DNA of 41,967 nucleotides from Streptomyces viridosporus. GTDB taxonomy: Bacteria; Actinomycetota; Actinomycetes; Streptomycetales; Streptomycetaceae. Within the stretch, counting starts at the first letter, position 1. Each line of letters begins with the position of its first letter. Under the pieces are notes generated by a model. That model was not told the origin of the DNA and did not search any database. It saw nothing but the letters and a program-made list of their open reading frames with translations. The stretch covers positions 1-41,967 of the forward strand of contig NZ_MSGP01000155.1 of NCBI RefSeq assembly GCF_002078235.1. The letters run 5' to 3'. Both the position numbers and the translations under genes were made by a program. Positions 10,183 to 18,949 of the stretch are shown one piece after another.

Positions 10183-10422
10183 ATGCTCGAGGAGGCTCTC
10201 GAGCACCTCGTGAAGGGCATCGTCGACAACCCCGACGATGTGCAGGTCGCCTCACGCAACCTGCGTCGCGGGCGAGTGCTCGAGGTCCGGGTCCACCCGG
10301 ACGACCTCGGCAAGGTGATCGGCCGCAACGGCCGCACCGCACGCGCTCTGCGCACCGTCGTGGGCGCCATCGGCGGCCGCGGTGTCCGGGTCGACCTCGT
10401 CGACGTGGACCACGTCCGCTGA
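10183..10422 (+). CDS. khpA: KhpA, small KH-domain RNA-binding protein
   Basis: A 79-residue protein consisting of a single KH domain with the GxxG loop in VIGRNGRTARALR. The family (also annotated UPF0109, YlqC) binds RNA and partners KhpB/Jag in Gram-positive bacteria. It starts 2 nt after rpsP, at the position where nearly all Gram-positive rpsP operons carry it. GAGCATG-type coupling suggests translation from terminating ribosomes. Confidence 0.92.
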   Translation: MLEEALEHLVKGIVDNPDDVQVASRNLRRGRVLEVRVHPDDLGKVIGRNGRTARALRTVVGAIGGRGVRVDLVDVDHVR

Positions 10423-10440
10423 CGCTTATCGCAACCGGCT

Positions 10441-10477
10441 CGGGCCGGGGAGGGCCTTCAGGGCCGTCCCCGGCCCG
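10441..10477 (+). terminator. Hairpin between khpA and rimM, possible attenuator
   Basis: CGGGCCGGGGA (10441-10451) pairs with its exact complement at 10467-10477, with a further GGCC/GGCC-type pairing inside. Located inside an otherwise co-directional operon, it may reduce transcription into rimM-trmD relative to rpsP or protect upstream mRNA ends. Confidence 0.6.
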
Positions 10478-10533
10478 TAGTCGTGCCGGGGGCAGCCGTA
10501 GAGGCCAGTCGTAGATCAGGAGAACCAAGCACC

Positions 10534-11100
10534 GTGCAGCTGGTAGTCGCTCGCATCGGCCGCGCCCACGGCATCAAGGGCGAGGTCACCGTCGAGGTCC
10601 GTACCGACGAGCCGGAACTGCGGCTCGCCCCCGGCGCCGTCCTGGCCACCGAACCGGCCTCGGCCGGTCCGCTGACCATCGAGACGGGCCGCGTCCACAG
10701 CGGCCGCCTTCTGCTGCGCTTCGAGGGCGTACGCGACCGCAACGCCGCCGAGGCCCTGCGCAACACCCTCCTGATCGCCGAGGTCGACCCGGAGGAACGG
10801 CCCGAGGACGAGGACGAGTACTACGACCACCAGCTGATCGACCTCGACGTCGTCACCGCGGACGGCGAGCGGGTCGGCCGGATCACCGAGATCTCCCACC
10901 TGCCCACCCAGGACCTCTTCGTGGTCGAACGGCCCGACGGCAGCGAGGTGTTCGTGCCGTTCGTCGAGGAGATCGTCGCCGAGATCGACCTGGAGGAGCA
11001 GCGCGCGGTCATCACCCCGCCGCCCGGCCTGATCGACGACCTGACGGTCCGCAACGAAGCCGCCGACGGACACGACGCGTCCCCCCGGGACGAGGCCTAG
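10534..11100 (+). CDS. rimM: RimM, 16S rRNA processing protein
   Basis: A 188-residue ribosome maturation factor that binds S19 and helps assemble the 30S head. The N-terminal RimM domain opens with [24 protein letters not shown], and the C-terminal PRC-barrel includes [22 protein letters not shown] and [13 protein letters not shown]. The GTG at 10534 is preceded by AGGAGAACC; the frame is open back to 10483, which would cross the hairpin. It ends TAG directly before the trmD ATG. Confidence 0.94.
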   Translation: MQLVVARIGRAHGIKGEVTVEVRTDEPELRLAPGAVLATEPASAGPLTIETGRVHSGRLLLRFEGVRDRNAAEALRNTLLIAEVDPEERPEDEDEYYDHQLIDLDVVTADGERVGRITEISHLPTQDLFVVERPDGSEVFVPFVEEIVAEIDLEEQRAVITPPPGLIDDLTVRNEAADGHDASPRDEA

Positions 11101-11934
11101 ATGCGCCTCGACGTCGTCACGATCTTCCCCGAGTACCTCGAACCGCTGAACGTCTCCCTCGTCGGCAAGGCACGCGCGCGCGGGCAGTTGAGCGTGCACG
11201 TGCACGACCTGCGCTCCTGGACCCACGACCGGCACCACACCGTCGACGACACCCCGTACGGCGGCGGCCCCGGCATGGTGATGAAGACCGAGCCGTGGGG
11301 AGACGCCCTCGACTCGGTGCTGGCGGACGGGTACGAGACCGGCTCCCACGAGCCGGCCCTGATCGTCCCCACCCCCAGCGGCCGCCCCTTCACCCAGGAA
11401 CTCGCGGTCCACCTCTCCGAGCGCCCCTGGCTGATCTTCACCCCGGCCCGCTACGAGGGCATCGACCGGCGGGTCGTCGACGAGTACGCGACCCGGATGC
11501 CCGTGTACGAGGTGTCCATCGGCGACTACGTCCTGGCCGGCGGCGAGGCGGCCGTCCTCGTCGTCACCGAGGCCGTGGCGCGGCTGCTCCCCGGCGTTCT
11601 GGGCAACGCCGAATCGCACCGGGACGACTCCTTCGCGCCCGGCGCCATGGCCAACCTCCTGGAGGGCCCCGTCTACACCAAGCCGCCCACCTGGCGTGAC
11701 CGGGGGATCCCCGAGGTGCTGCTCAGCGGCCACCACGGGAAGATCGCCCGCTGGCGGCGCGACGAGGCGCTGCGGCGCACCACGGCGCACCGGCCCGACC
11801 TCATCGAGCGCTGCGCCCCCGAGGCCTTCGACAAGAAGGACCGCGAGATGCTGTCCATCCTGGGCTGGGAACCGGACCCGGAGGGAAAGCCGTACGGTCG
11901 ATTTTGGCGCAGGACCGACGGCGTGGAAGAATAG
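11101..11934 (+). CDS. trmD: TrmD, tRNA (guanine37-N1)-methyltransferase
   Basis: A 277-residue SPOUT methyltransferase that makes m1G37 in tRNAs and prevents +1 frameshifting. Motifs seen are MRLDVVTIFPEYL, DDTPYGGGPGMVMK, ARYEGIDRRVVDEYA, the trefoil-knot EVSIGDYVLAGGEAA, and the C-terminal YTKPPTWRGxxVPEVLLSGHH-type region. Its ATG immediately follows the rimM stop, with the GACGAGG ribosome binding site lying inside the end of rimM. rplS follows after a 132-nt gap. Confidence 0.95.
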   Translation: MRLDVVTIFPEYLEPLNVSLVGKARARGQLSVHVHDLRSWTHDRHHTVDDTPYGGGPGMVMKTEPWGDALDSVLADGYETGSHEPALIVPTPSGRPFTQELAVHLSERPWLIFTPARYEGIDRRVVDEYATRMPVYEVSIGDYVLAGGEAAVLVVTEAVARLLPGVLGNAESHRDDSFAPGAMANLLEGPVYTKPPTWRDRGIPEVLLSGHHGKIARWRRDEALRRTTAHRPDLIERCAPEAFDKKDREMLSILGWEPDPEGKPYGRFWRRTDGVEE

Positions 11935-12066
11935 GCCGCTGTTGTGCGCCGTCCGGCGTGCGCCCCTGCCGCAGGGGGACACGACGCCCGCCCGGCCCCG
12001 CACACCTGTGATCCGAACTCTAGTTGCCGTTGATGACCTGCGGCATCAGCGAAGAAAGCAGACGAA

Positions 12067-12417
12067 ATGTCTCACCTGCTCGACTCCGTCGACTCCGCGT
12101 CGCTGCGCAGCGACATCCCGGCCTTCCGCCCCGGCGACACCGTCAACGTCCACGTGCGCGTCATCGAGGGCAACCGCTCCCGTGTGCAGCAGTTCAAGGG
12201 CGTGGTGATCCGCCGCCAGGGTGCCGGCGTGCGCGAGACCTTCACGGTCCGCAAGGTCTCCTTCTCCGTCGGCGTCGAGCGCACCTTCCCGGTGCACACC
12301 CCGATCGTGGAGAAGATCGAGCTCGTCACCAAGGGTGACGTCCGTCGCGCCAAGCTGTACTACCTGCGCGACCTGCGCGGCAAGGCGGCGAAGATCAAGG
12401 AGAAGCGCGAGAGCTGA
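12067..12417 (+). CDS. rplS: 50S ribosomal protein L19
   Basis: A 116-residue protein at the 30S-50S interface. Signature segments include [29 protein letters not shown] and [17 protein letters not shown] sequence, ending in a basic [17 protein letters not shown] tail. The ATG at 12067 is preceded by AAGAAAG-rich sequence, a modest ribosome binding site. It closes the rpsP-rplS cluster; signal peptidase genes follow. Confidence 0.96.
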   Translation: MSHLLDSVDSASLRSDIPAFRPGDTVNVHVRVIEGNRSRVQQFKGVVIRRQGAGVRETFTVRKVSFSVGVERTFPVHTPIVEKIELVTKGDVRRAKLYYLRDLRGKAAKIKEKRES

Positions 12418-12447
12418 GCGTCTTACCGGCGTCGTCCCGCGGCCGGA

Positions 12448-12453
12448 TAACAT
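12448..12453 (+). promoter_or_regulatory. -10 element for a probably leaderless sipW transcript
   Basis: TAACAT (TAnnnT) lies 9 bases before the ATG at 12463, and there is no purine-rich Shine-Dalgarno sequence between them. A transcript beginning at or near the ATG is the simplest reading. No clear -35 is visible. Confidence 0.45.
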
Positions 12454-12462
12454 CTGGCCCCG

Positions 12463-13203
12463 ATGGACACCGAAGCACAGCCGACGGAGCGCGATCGCTC
12501 CTCCCGCCCGGCCGCACCCGAGGAGACCTCGGGAGCACCGGGCCCGGAGGGGCGGTCGCGTTCCGCGTTGGGGCCGCGCGTGAGGGGGTGGCTCCCGGGC
12601 GGGCGGGTCACGCTGACCCTGCTGCTCTGCCTGCTGTTCCTGCTGGCGCTCAACACGTTCGTGGCGCGGCCGTTCCAGATCCCCAGCGGTTCCATGGAGC
12701 CGGCTTTGAGGGTCGGCGACCGTGTTCTCGTAAACAAGGTGGTGTACCGCTTCGGCCCCGGACCGCTCCGCGGCGACGTGGTTGTGTTCGACGGCACCGG
12801 GTATTTCGGTGAGGCCGACTACATCAAGCGGGTCGTCGGGGTGGGCGGGGACCGGGTGGTCTGCTGTGACGAGGAGGGGAGGATCCGGGTGAACGGCCGG
12901 GCGATCGACGAGTCGGGCTTCCTGTTCCCCGGTGACGCTCCCTCCACCGTGCCCTTCGACGTCGTGGTGCCCGACGGGCGCCTGTTCGTCCTGGGTGACC
13001 ACCGCGGTGACTCCAGCGACTCCCGCGACCACCTCGGGTCGCCCGGCGGCGGCATGATCCCGGTCCGCGAGGTGATCGGCCGCGCCGACTGGATCGTCCT
13101 GCCCTTCGACCGCGCCACCCGGCTGCACCGTCCCGACGCCTACGCGCGCGTACCCGCCCCGGGGACGGACGCGGCGCACCCGGCGGAGGGTGCCCATGGG
13201 TAA
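12463..13203 (+). CDS. sipW: Type I signal peptidase SipW
   Basis: A 246-residue membrane serine protease of family S26 that removes signal peptides from exported proteins. One N-terminal transmembrane helix (LTLLLCLLFLLALNTFVA) precedes the catalytic serine S77 in IPSGSME, and the general base is K122 in YIKRVVGVGGDRV; the GDHRGDSSDSRD box follows. No C-terminal membrane helix is evident. It is the first of four consecutive paralogues; sipX starts 8 nt inside its end. The name follows gene order in S. lividans/S. coelicolor. Confidence 0.88.
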   Translation: MDTEAQPTERDRSSRPAAPEETSGAPGPEGRSRSALGPRVRGWLPGGRVTLTLLLCLLFLLALNTFVARPFQIPSGSMEPALRVGDRVLVNKVVYRFGPGPLRGDVVVFDGTGYFGEADYIKRVVGVGGDRVVCCDEEGRIRVNGRAIDESGFLFPGDAPSTVPFDVVVPDGRLFVLGDHRGDSSDSRDHLGSPGGGMIPVREVIGRADWIVLPFDRATRLHRPDAYARVPAPGTDAAHPAEGAHG

Positions 13204-14512
13204 CCGAGGTCGACCCCGCGGCGTCCCGGCCGAGGCCACGGAGAGCCTGCTGCCCACCGGCTACCGCCGTGCGTCCAGCCCGGCCGCCGGCCGCACGCGC
13301 GCCGAGCGGCGCAAGCTCCAGCGCAAGGTCAAACGGAGGCGCAGGCGCAGCGCCGTCAAGGAGATCCCCCTCCTCGTCGGTGTGGCCGTCCTGATAGCGC
13401 TGGTGCTGAAGACGTTCCTCGTCCAGGCCTTCGTGATCCCGTCCGGCTCCATGGAGCAGACGATCCAGATCGGCGACCGTGTGCTCGTCGACAAGCTCAC
13501 CCCGTGGTTCGGCTCCAGACCGCAGCGCGGGGACGTCGTCGTGTTCAAGGACCCCGGCGGCTGGCTGCAGGACGAGCAGACCGCCCCGAAGAAGGACGAC
13601 CCCGTCGGGATCAAGCAGGTCAAGGAAGGGCTCACCTTCATCGGCCTGCTGCCGTCCGACAACGAGAAGGACCTGATCAAGCGGGTCGTCGGGGTCGGTG
13701 GCGACCGCGTCCTGTGCTGCGACGCGCAGGGCCGGGTCACCGTCAACGGCGTTCCCCTGAACGAGGACTACCTGTATCCCGGCAACGCCCCGTCCGCGAC
13801 GCCGTTCGACGTCACGGTCCCCGAGGGGCGGCTGTGGGTGATGGGCGACCACCGGGACAACTCCGCCGACTCCCGCGCCCACCAGGACACCGATTACGGC
13901 GGCACCGTCTCCGAGGACCAGGTGGTGGGCCGGGCCATGGTCATCGCCTGGCCGCTCGGCAACTGGAGCACGCTGGAGGAGCCGAAGACCTACGCCTCCG
14001 TGTCGGACTCGGCGTCCGGGTCGACCGCTGCCGCCCGGCTGTCGCATAGGGTTGCCCCGGACGACCCGAACGGAACGGTCCGGCTCCCGACCCCTGCGGA
14101 ACTCCCGCTCGTTATGGGAGTGGTGGGCCTGCGTCGCGCACGGCGCGGGCGGCGGCAGAGAGTGAGGAGTTGGCGTGGGGGATGCGGCGGTTGGCGCACG
14201 GTCCGGACACGAGGGCGAGGAACGGCGTGGGCGTTCCCTGGGAGCGGCGTACCAGGCCGCGGACGACTCCGTGACCCCCGGGAACCACACCCCGGCGGGC
14301 GGTGGCGACGGGCCCGGGGACCGGCAGCCCCCCACGGCGGAAGGGGGGCCGGGCGACGGCGCCCCCCAGGCGAAGAAACCCCGCTCCTTCTGGAAGGAAC
14401 TGCCGATCCTGATCGGCATCGCGCTGGTGCTGGCGCTGCTGATCAAGACGTTCCTGGTGCAGGCGTTCTCGATCCCGTCCGACTCGATGCAGAACACCCT
14501 CCAGCAGGGTGA
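13196..14512 (+). CDS. sipX: Type I signal peptidase SipX; reading frame lacks a stop and runs into sipY
   Basis: The first ~300 residues are a normal signal peptidase: a basic Arg/Lys N-terminus, a membrane helix (EIPLLVGVAVLIALVLKTFLV), S85 in IPSGSMEQ, K162 in LIKRVVGVGG and MGDHRDNSADSR. The ATG at 13196 has GGAGGG 5 bases upstream. Past about residue 310 the frame does not stop but continues to 14512, 338 nt inside sipY in another frame, giving a 438-residue product whose last ~110 residues look like out-of-frame sipY. A TGA at 14163-14165 in a different frame, right before the sipY ribosome binding site, is where the gene would be expected to end. A stop loss or a 1-2 nt indel (real or sequencing error) is likely. 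Confidence 0.75.
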   Translation: MGNRGRPRGVPAEATESLLPTGYRRASSPAAGRTRAERRKLQRKVKRRRRRSAVKEIPLLVGVAVLIALVLKTFLVQAFVIPSGSMEQTIQIGDRVLVDKLTPWFGSRPQRGDVVVFKDPGGWLQDEQTAPKKDDPVGIKQVKEGLTFIGLLPSDNEKDLIKRVVGVGGDRVLCCDAQGRVTVNGVPLNEDYLYPGNAPSATPFDVTVPEGRLWVMGDHRDNSADSRAHQDTDYGGTVSEDQVVGRAMVIAWPLGNWSTLEEPKTYASVSDSASGSTAAARLSHRVAPDDPNGTVRLPTPAELPLVMGVVGLRRARRGRRQRVRSWRGGCGGWRTVRTRGRGTAWAFPGSGVPGRGRLRDPREPHPGGRWRRARGPAAPHGGRGAGRRRPPGEETPLLLEGTADPDRHRAGAGAADQDVPGAGVLDPVRLDAEHPPAG

Positions 14513-15155
14513 CCGCGTCCTGGTCGACAAGCTCACCCCCTGGTTCGGCTCCGAGCCCGAGCGCGGCGAGGTCGTCGTCTTCCACGACCCCGACAACTGG
14601 CTGGCGGGCGAGCCGACGCCCACCCCGAACGCCCTGCAGCAGGTTCTCAGCTGGATCGGTCTGATGCCGTCCGCGGAGGAGAAGGACCTGATCAAGCGGG
14701 TCGTCGGGGTCGGCGGCGACACGGTCGAGTGCAAGGGCACCGGCCCGCTGAGGGTCAACGGCAAGGAGCTGAACGAGTCGTACGTCTACCCCGGCAACAC
14801 GCCCTGCAGCCAGGACGACCAGGGCGGCCAGTTCAAGGTCCAGGTCCCCGAGGGGTACATCTGGGTGATGGGCGACCACCGGCAGAACTCCCGGGACTCG
14901 CGGTACAACCAGGCCGACAAGAACCACGGCATGGTCCCCGTGAAGGAGGTCGTCGGACGCGCCGTCGTCATCGCCTGGCCCGTCAACCGCTGGAACAACC
15001 TGCCGGTCCCGGACACCTTCGACCAGTCCGGTCTGGACGCCCAGGCGCCGGCCGGCGCGGTCCTGTCGGTCGCGCCCCAGGGGCTCGCGCTCGCCGGCGC
15101 GGCGCCGCTGGTGCTGCTGCGCCGCAGGTGGCGCGGCGACGGCGACGGCCGCTGA
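14175..15155 (+). CDS. sipY: Type I signal peptidase SipY
   Basis: A 326-residue S26 signal peptidase. A long hydrophilic Gly/Pro-rich N-terminus (about 70 residues) precedes the membrane helix ELPILIGIALVLALLIKTFLV; the catalytic serine is S104 in IPSDSMQ and the lysine K174 in LIKRVVGVGG. MGDHRQNSRDSR follows, and a C-terminal hydrophobic segment (LSVAPQGLALAGAAPLVLL) ends in RRRWRG, compatible with a second anchor. The GTG at 14175 has GAGGAG 5 bases upstream. The first 338 nt are also open in the sipX frame. Confidence 0.9.
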   Translation: MGDAAVGARSGHEGEERRGRSLGAAYQAADDSVTPGNHTPAGGGDGPGDRQPPTAEGGPGDGAPQAKKPRSFWKELPILIGIALVLALLIKTFLVQAFSIPSDSMQNTLQQGDRVLVDKLTPWFGSEPERGEVVVFHDPDNWLAGEPTPTPNALQQVLSWIGLMPSAEEKDLIKRVVGVGGDTVECKGTGPLRVNGKELNESYVYPGNTPCSQDDQGGQFKVQVPEGYIWVMGDHRQNSRDSRYNQADKNHGMVPVKEVVGRAVVIAWPVNRWNNLPVPDTFDQSGLDAQAPAGAVLSVAPQGLALAGAAPLVLLRRRWRGDGDGR

Positions 15156-15209
15156 GCGGTCGCCGGGAGAGCGTCCCGGGGAGGGCTGCCCCCGTCCGGT
15201 ACTGCCGGG

Positions 15210-15215
15210 TAGGGT
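15210..15215 (+). promoter_or_regulatory. -10 element for a probably leaderless sipZ transcript
   Basis: TAGGGT ends 6 bases before the ATG at 15222 and there is no Shine-Dalgarno sequence in between. This spacing places the transcription start at or next to the start codon. It implies sipZ has its own promoter in addition to any read-through from sipY. Confidence 0.5.
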
Positions 15216-15221
15216 GCGGCC

Positions 15222-15983
15222 ATGAGTGGTCGGAGCACGACGCGTACGGCCCCCCGCGGGGGCCAGGCGGGCAGCCGGACCGGACAGCGGCTGTCCGGAC
15301 TGGCCGTGGCCCTGGGCATGGTGCTGTTCCTCGGCGGTTTCGCCTGGGGGGCGGTGGTGTACCGGCCGTACACCGTGCCCACCCCGTCGATGGCGCCGAC
15401 GATCGACGCCGGCGAGCGCGTGCTGGCCCAGCGCATCGACAGCGGTGACGTCCGCCGCGGTGACGTCGTCGTCTTCAAGGACGAGACCTGGGCGAACGTC
15501 CCGATCATCAAGCGGGTGGTCGCCGTCGGCGGCGACACCGTCTCCTGCTGCCGGGACGGCAGGCTCGAGGTCAACGGCAAGCAGATCGACGAACCGTACC
15601 TCTCCGAGGCCACGGCGACCGGGTTCAACGGCTTCCCGGAGGTGACCGTGCCGGAGGGGCGGCTGTTCCTGCTCGGCGACGAGCGCTCCGGTTCGGTCGA
15701 CTCCACCGCCCATCTCGCCGACGCCGCGCACGGCACCGTGGCCCGGGGGGCCGTCGAGGCCCGGGTCGACGCCGTGGTCTGGCCGATGGACGGCATGCTG
15801 ACGGCCGCCACCGGCTTCGAGGAGCTCGGCCCCCTCTCCTCGCCCGGCCCGCTGCGGACGATCACCGCCATGGTGGTCGCCGGTGCCGTCCTCGTCCTCG
15901 GTGGGGCCGCGTACGGTCCCCTGGCCCAGTGGGCGGGCGCGTCCCGGGCCCGGACGAAGGCGGGGTCCGCCGGTGCCCGTTGA
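15222..15983 (+). CDS. sipZ: Type I signal peptidase SipZ
   Basis: A 253-residue S26 signal peptidase, the most divergent of the four. The N-terminal helix is LAVALGMVLFLGGFAWGAVVY, the catalytic serine S56 sits in VPTPSMAPT, and the lysine K97 in IIKRVVAVGGDTV. The GDERSGSVDS box replaces the GDHR of its neighbours. A C-terminal transmembrane helix (TITAMVVAGAVLVLGGAAYG) is clear, unlike in sipW. It overlaps the NUDIX gene by 11 nt. Confidence 0.9.
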   Translation: MSGRSTTRTAPRGGQAGSRTGQRLSGLAVALGMVLFLGGFAWGAVVYRPYTVPTPSMAPTIDAGERVLAQRIDSGDVRRGDVVVFKDETWANVPIIKRVVAVGGDTVSCCRDGRLEVNGKQIDEPYLSEATATGFNGFPEVTVPEGRLFLLGDERSGSVDSTAHLADAAHGTVARGAVEARVDAVVWPMDGMLTAATGFEELGPLSSPGPLRTITAMVVAGAVLVLGGAAYGPLAQWAGASRARTKAGSAGAR

Positions 15984-16497
15984 GCCGATCCCGGTGGCCG
16001 GGGACCTCGCCGAGGGCGGACTGCGCAGGGTCGCCCGGGTCGTCCTGCTCGACCCGCGGGACCGCATCCTGCTGCTGCACGGCCACGAACCGGACGATCC
16101 GGCCGACGACTGGTGGTTCACACCCGGTGGCGGCGTGGAGGGCGACGAGACGCGTGAGCAGGCCGCCCGGCGGGAACTCGCCGAGGAGACCGGCATCACC
16201 GAGATCGAGCTCGGGCCCGTGCTGTGGAAGCGGCGGTGCTCCTTTCCCTTCGCCGGCCGCCGCTGGCACCAGGACGAGTGGTACTACCTCGCCCGCACCG
16301 ACCGGACGGCCACCGCGGCCACGGCACTGACCGAACTGGAGCGGCGCAGCGTCGTCGGAGCACGCTGGTGGACGTGCCCGGAACTGACCCGGGCCCGTGA
16401 GACGGTGTATCCGACCAGACTCGCCGAGCTGCTGCGCACGCTGCTCGACGAGGGTCCCCCGGCCGGACCCGTGACCCTGGACACCGAAATCGTCTAG
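15973..16497 (+). CDS. NUDIX hydrolase (MutT family)
   Basis: A 174-residue protein with a complete NUDIX box, GGGVEGDETREQAARRELAEETGI (written GGGVEGDETREQAARRELAE then ETGI), that fits Gx5Ex7REUxEExGU. The family cleaves nucleoside diphosphates linked to another moiety; the substrate cannot be told from sequence. The GTG at 15973 is chosen because it gives the usual short lead to the fold and overlaps the end of sipZ, suggesting coupling. The frame is open further upstream inside sipZ. A mutT-like gene after sipZ is the known arrangement in Streptomyces. Confidence 0.85.
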   Translation: MPVEPIPVAGDLAEGGLRRVARVVLLDPRDRILLLHGHEPDDPADDWWFTPGGGVEGDETREQAARRELAEETGITEIELGPVLWKRRCSFPFAGRRWHQDEWYYLARTDRTATAATALTELERRSVVGARWWTCPELTRARETVYPTRLAELLRTLLDEGPPAGPVTLDTEIV

Positions 16498-16515
16498 GGG
16501 TTCCCGGGACTGGAG

Positions 16516-16521
16516 CACAAT
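16516..16521 (+). promoter_or_regulatory. Possible -10 element of the DUF2469 gene
   Basis: CACAAT in GAGCACAATGGG lies 33 bases before the ATG at 16554. The same CACAATGG core occurs in the rpsP leader at 9619. No -35 consensus is seen. Confidence 0.3.
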
Positions 16522-16553
16522 GGGGGGATCACACGGCTGAAGGGGAACATGCC

Positions 16554-16862
16554 ATGAGCGCCGAGGACCTCGAGAAGTACGAGACCGAGATGGAGCTGAA
16601 GCTCTACCGGGAGTACCGCGATGTCGTCGGTCTGTTCAAATACGTGATCGAGACCGAGCGGCGTTTCTATCTGACCAACGACTACGAGATGCAGGTGCAC
16701 TCGGTCCAGGGCGAGGTGTTCTTCGAGGTGTCCATGGCGGACGCCTGGGTCTGGGACATGTACCGGCCGGCTCGGTTCGTGAAGCAGGTGCGGGTCCTTA
16801 CGTTCAAGGACGTGAACATCGAGGAGCTCAACAAGAGCGATCTGGAGCTCCCGGGCGGGTGA
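16554..16862 (+). CDS. DUF2469 family protein
   Basis: A 102-residue acidic, aromatic-rich protein starting [24 protein letters not shown] and containing [15 protein letters not shown] and [23 protein letters not shown]. This is the highly conserved actinobacterial DUF2469 family, found next to yraN/comM/dprA in many genomes. No catalytic motif or membrane segment is visible and I know of no assigned function. AAGGGG lies 9 bases upstream of the ATG. Confidence 0.88.
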   Translation: MSAEDLEKYETEMELKLYREYRDVVGLFKYVIETERRFYLTNDYEMQVHSVQGEVFFEVSMADAWVWDMYRPARFVKQVRVLTFKDVNIEELNKSDLELPGG

Positions 16863-16867
16863 CGGAG

Positions 16868-16876
16868 TTGTCCACA
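16868..16876 (+). promoter_or_regulatory. Perfect DnaA box between DUF2469 and yraN genes
   Basis: TTGTCCACA is an exact match to the Streptomyces consensus DnaA box. It lies alone in the 88-bp gap before yraN, with no cluster of boxes as at oriC. Confidence 0.5.
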
Positions 16877-16950
16877 GCCGCTGGGTTTCCCACCGGCACC
16901 CACTCCGCGGGGCGGGATGCGTGACGGTTGGCGCCGGAGGTGGTGCCGAC

Positions 16951-17322
16951 ATGAACGCACAACGGGCACGCAGCGCGCTCGGACGGTACGGCGAGGCGCT
17001 GGCCGCACGGCGGCTGGTCCAGGCCGGGATGACGGTCCTGGAGCGCAACTGGCGCTGCGGCAGGACCGGCGAGATCGACATCGTGGCCCGGGACGGGGAC
17101 GTCCTGGTCGTCTGCGAGGTGAAGACCCGCAGGGCGGGGTCCTTCCAGCACCCCATGGAGGCGGTCACGCCGGCCAAGGCGAGCCGGCTGCGCGGCCTGG
17201 CGGAACGCTGGCTCCAGGAACACGGGGGAGCGCCGCCCGGCGGCGTCCGCATCGACCTGGTCGGCGTCCTGCTGCCGGCCCGCGGTGCGCCCGTCGTCGA
17301 CCACGTCCGGGGGGTGGTCTGA
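16951..17322 (+). CDS. yraN: YraN family protein (UPF0102)
   Basis: A 123-residue protein of the restriction-endonuclease-like fold. The typical segments are [41 protein letters not shown] and VVCEVKTR, which carry the E/D and ExK positions of that fold. Its function is not established; its neighbours comM and dprA suggest DNA uptake or recombination. The ATG at 16951 gives the usual family length and has GGAGG 10 bases upstream; a GTG at 16921 is an in-frame alternative. comM begins 2 nt after its stop region (GTG at 17324). Confidence 0.88.
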   Translation: MNAQRARSALGRYGEALAARRLVQAGMTVLERNWRCGRTGEIDIVARDGDVLVVCEVKTRRAGSFQHPMEAVTPAKASRLRGLAERWLQEHGGAPPGGVRIDLVGVLLPARGAPVVDHVRGVV

Positions 17323-17323
17323 G

Positions 17324-18949
17324 GTGGGGTTCGCCCGCACGTGCTCGGTCGCACTGGTCGGCGTCGAGGGCGTGGTCGTGGAGGTCCAGGCCGACCTGGA
17401 ACCGGGGGTGGCGGCGTTCACGCTGGTGGGGCTGCCGGACAAGAGCCTGACGGAGAGCCGGGACCGGGTCCGCGCGGCCGTGGTGAACTCCGGTGGGCAG
17501 TGGCCGCAGAAGAAGCTCACCGTGGGGCTCAGCCCGGCCTCGGTGCCGAAGGCCGGCAGCGGGTTCGACCTGGCGGTCGCCTGCGCGGTGCTCGGCGCCG
17601 CCGAGCGGATCGACCCACGGGTGCTCGCCGACATCGTGATGATCGGCGAACTGGGGCTGGACGGCAGGGTGCGGCCGGTGCGCGGCATCCTGCCGGCGGT
17701 GCTGGCCGCGGCCGACGCGGGCTACGAGCAGGTGGTGGTGCCGGAGAGCGCCGCCGCCGAGGCATCCCTGGTGCCGGGCGTGTCCGTGCTCGGCGTCCGC
17801 AGCCTGCGCCAGCTGATCGCGGTGCTCACCGACGAGCCCGTGCCGGACGAGGTCCCCGACGAGCAGGGGCGCCCCGACCCGCTCCTGGCCGGGCTGCGCG
17901 TCCCCGGCGCCGGAGCGGCCGCCGGCATGCACGGCCCCGGCGCGGCGCAGCACGACCACGGCCACGACCTCGCGGACGTCGTGGGCCAGCTCTCGGCACG
18001 GACGGCGGTGGAGGTGGCCGCGGCGGGCGGACACCACCTGTTCCTCGAAGGGCCGCCCGGGGCCGGCAAGACGATGCTGGCGGAGCGGCTGCCCTCGGTC
18101 CTGCCACCGCTGGACCGGCAGGAGTCGCTGGAGGTCACCGCGGTGCACTCGGTGGCGGGCCTGCTGCCCCCGGGCAAACCGCTGATCGACGTCGCCCCCT
18201 ACTGCGCCCCGCACCACTCGGCCACGATGCAGGCGCTGGTGGGAGGCGGCCCCGGGGTGGCGCGGCCCGGAGCGGTGTCCCTCGCGCACCGGGGCATCCT
18301 GTTTTTGGACGAAACACCCGAATTCAGCAGCCACGCCCTCGACGCGCTGCGCCAGCCGCTGGAGGCCGGGCACGTGGTCGTCGCGCGCAGCGCGGGCGTG
18401 GTGCGCTTCCCGGCGAAGTTCCTGATGGTGCTGGCCGCCAACCCCTGTCCCTGCGGCCGCTTCTCGCGGACGAACGACCTGTGCGAGTGCCCGCCCTCGG
18501 CGATCCGCCGCTATCAGGCCAGGCTCTCCGGGCCCCTGCTCGACCGGGTCGACCTGCGGGTCGAGGCCGACCGCGTCACCCGCGCCGAACTGACGGCGAG
18601 CGGGGTCCGCGGCGAGTCCACCGCCACGGTCGCCGCCCGGGTGCGGGCGGCCCGGGAGCGCGCCGCCGCGCGGCTCGCCGGCACTCCGTGGCGCACCAAC
18701 AGCGACGTCCCCGGCCGGGAGCTGCGCAGTCGCTGGCACGCCGCACCCGGCGCGATGGAGGAGGCCGAACGCAGTCTGGAGCGGGGGGTGCTCACCGCCC
18801 GGGGGCTCGACCGGGTGCTGCGGGTCGCCTGGACCGTCGCCGACCTGGCCGGCCACGACCGGCCCGACGCCGGGGACGTCGCCCTCGCGCTGCAACTGCG
18901 CACCGGTGTGCCCCGCGGTGTGCCCATGACCATCGGAGCGCCGGCATGA
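17324..18949 (+). CDS. comM: YifB/ComM family Mg-chelatase-like AAA+ ATPase
   Basis: A 541-residue AAA+ protein. An N-terminal Lon-protease-like domain ([31 protein letters not shown] and neighbours) precedes the ATPase with Walker [12 protein letters not shown] and Walker [12 protein letters not shown], a cysteine-containing NPCPCG motif, and a C-terminal Mg-chelatase-type domain. ComM in naturally competent bacteria is a helicase promoting branch migration; its role in Streptomyces is not known to me. The GTG at 17324 starts right after the yraN stop, and the end overlaps dprA by ATGA. Confidence 0.92.
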   Translation: MGFARTCSVALVGVEGVVVEVQADLEPGVAAFTLVGLPDKSLTESRDRVRAAVVNSGGQWPQKKLTVGLSPASVPKAGSGFDLAVACAVLGAAERIDPRVLADIVMIGELGLDGRVRPVRGILPAVLAAADAGYEQVVVPESAAAEASLVPGVSVLGVRSLRQLIAVLTDEPVPDEVPDEQGRPDPLLAGLRVPGAGAAAGMHGPGAAQHDHGHDLADVVGQLSARTAVEVAAAGGHHLFLEGPPGAGKTMLAERLPSVLPPLDRQESLEVTAVHSVAGLLPPGKPLIDVAPYCAPHHSATMQALVGGGPGVARPGAVSLAHRGILFLDETPEFSSHALDALRQPLEAGHVVVARSAGVVRFPAKFLMVLAANPCPCGRFSRTNDLCECPPSAIRRYQARLSGPLLDRVDLRVEADRVTRAELTASGVRGESTATVAARVRAARERAAARLAGTPWRTNSDVPGRELRSRWHAAPGAMEEAERSLERGVLTARGLDRVLRVAWTVADLAGHDRPDAGDVALALQLRTGVPRGVPMTIGAPA

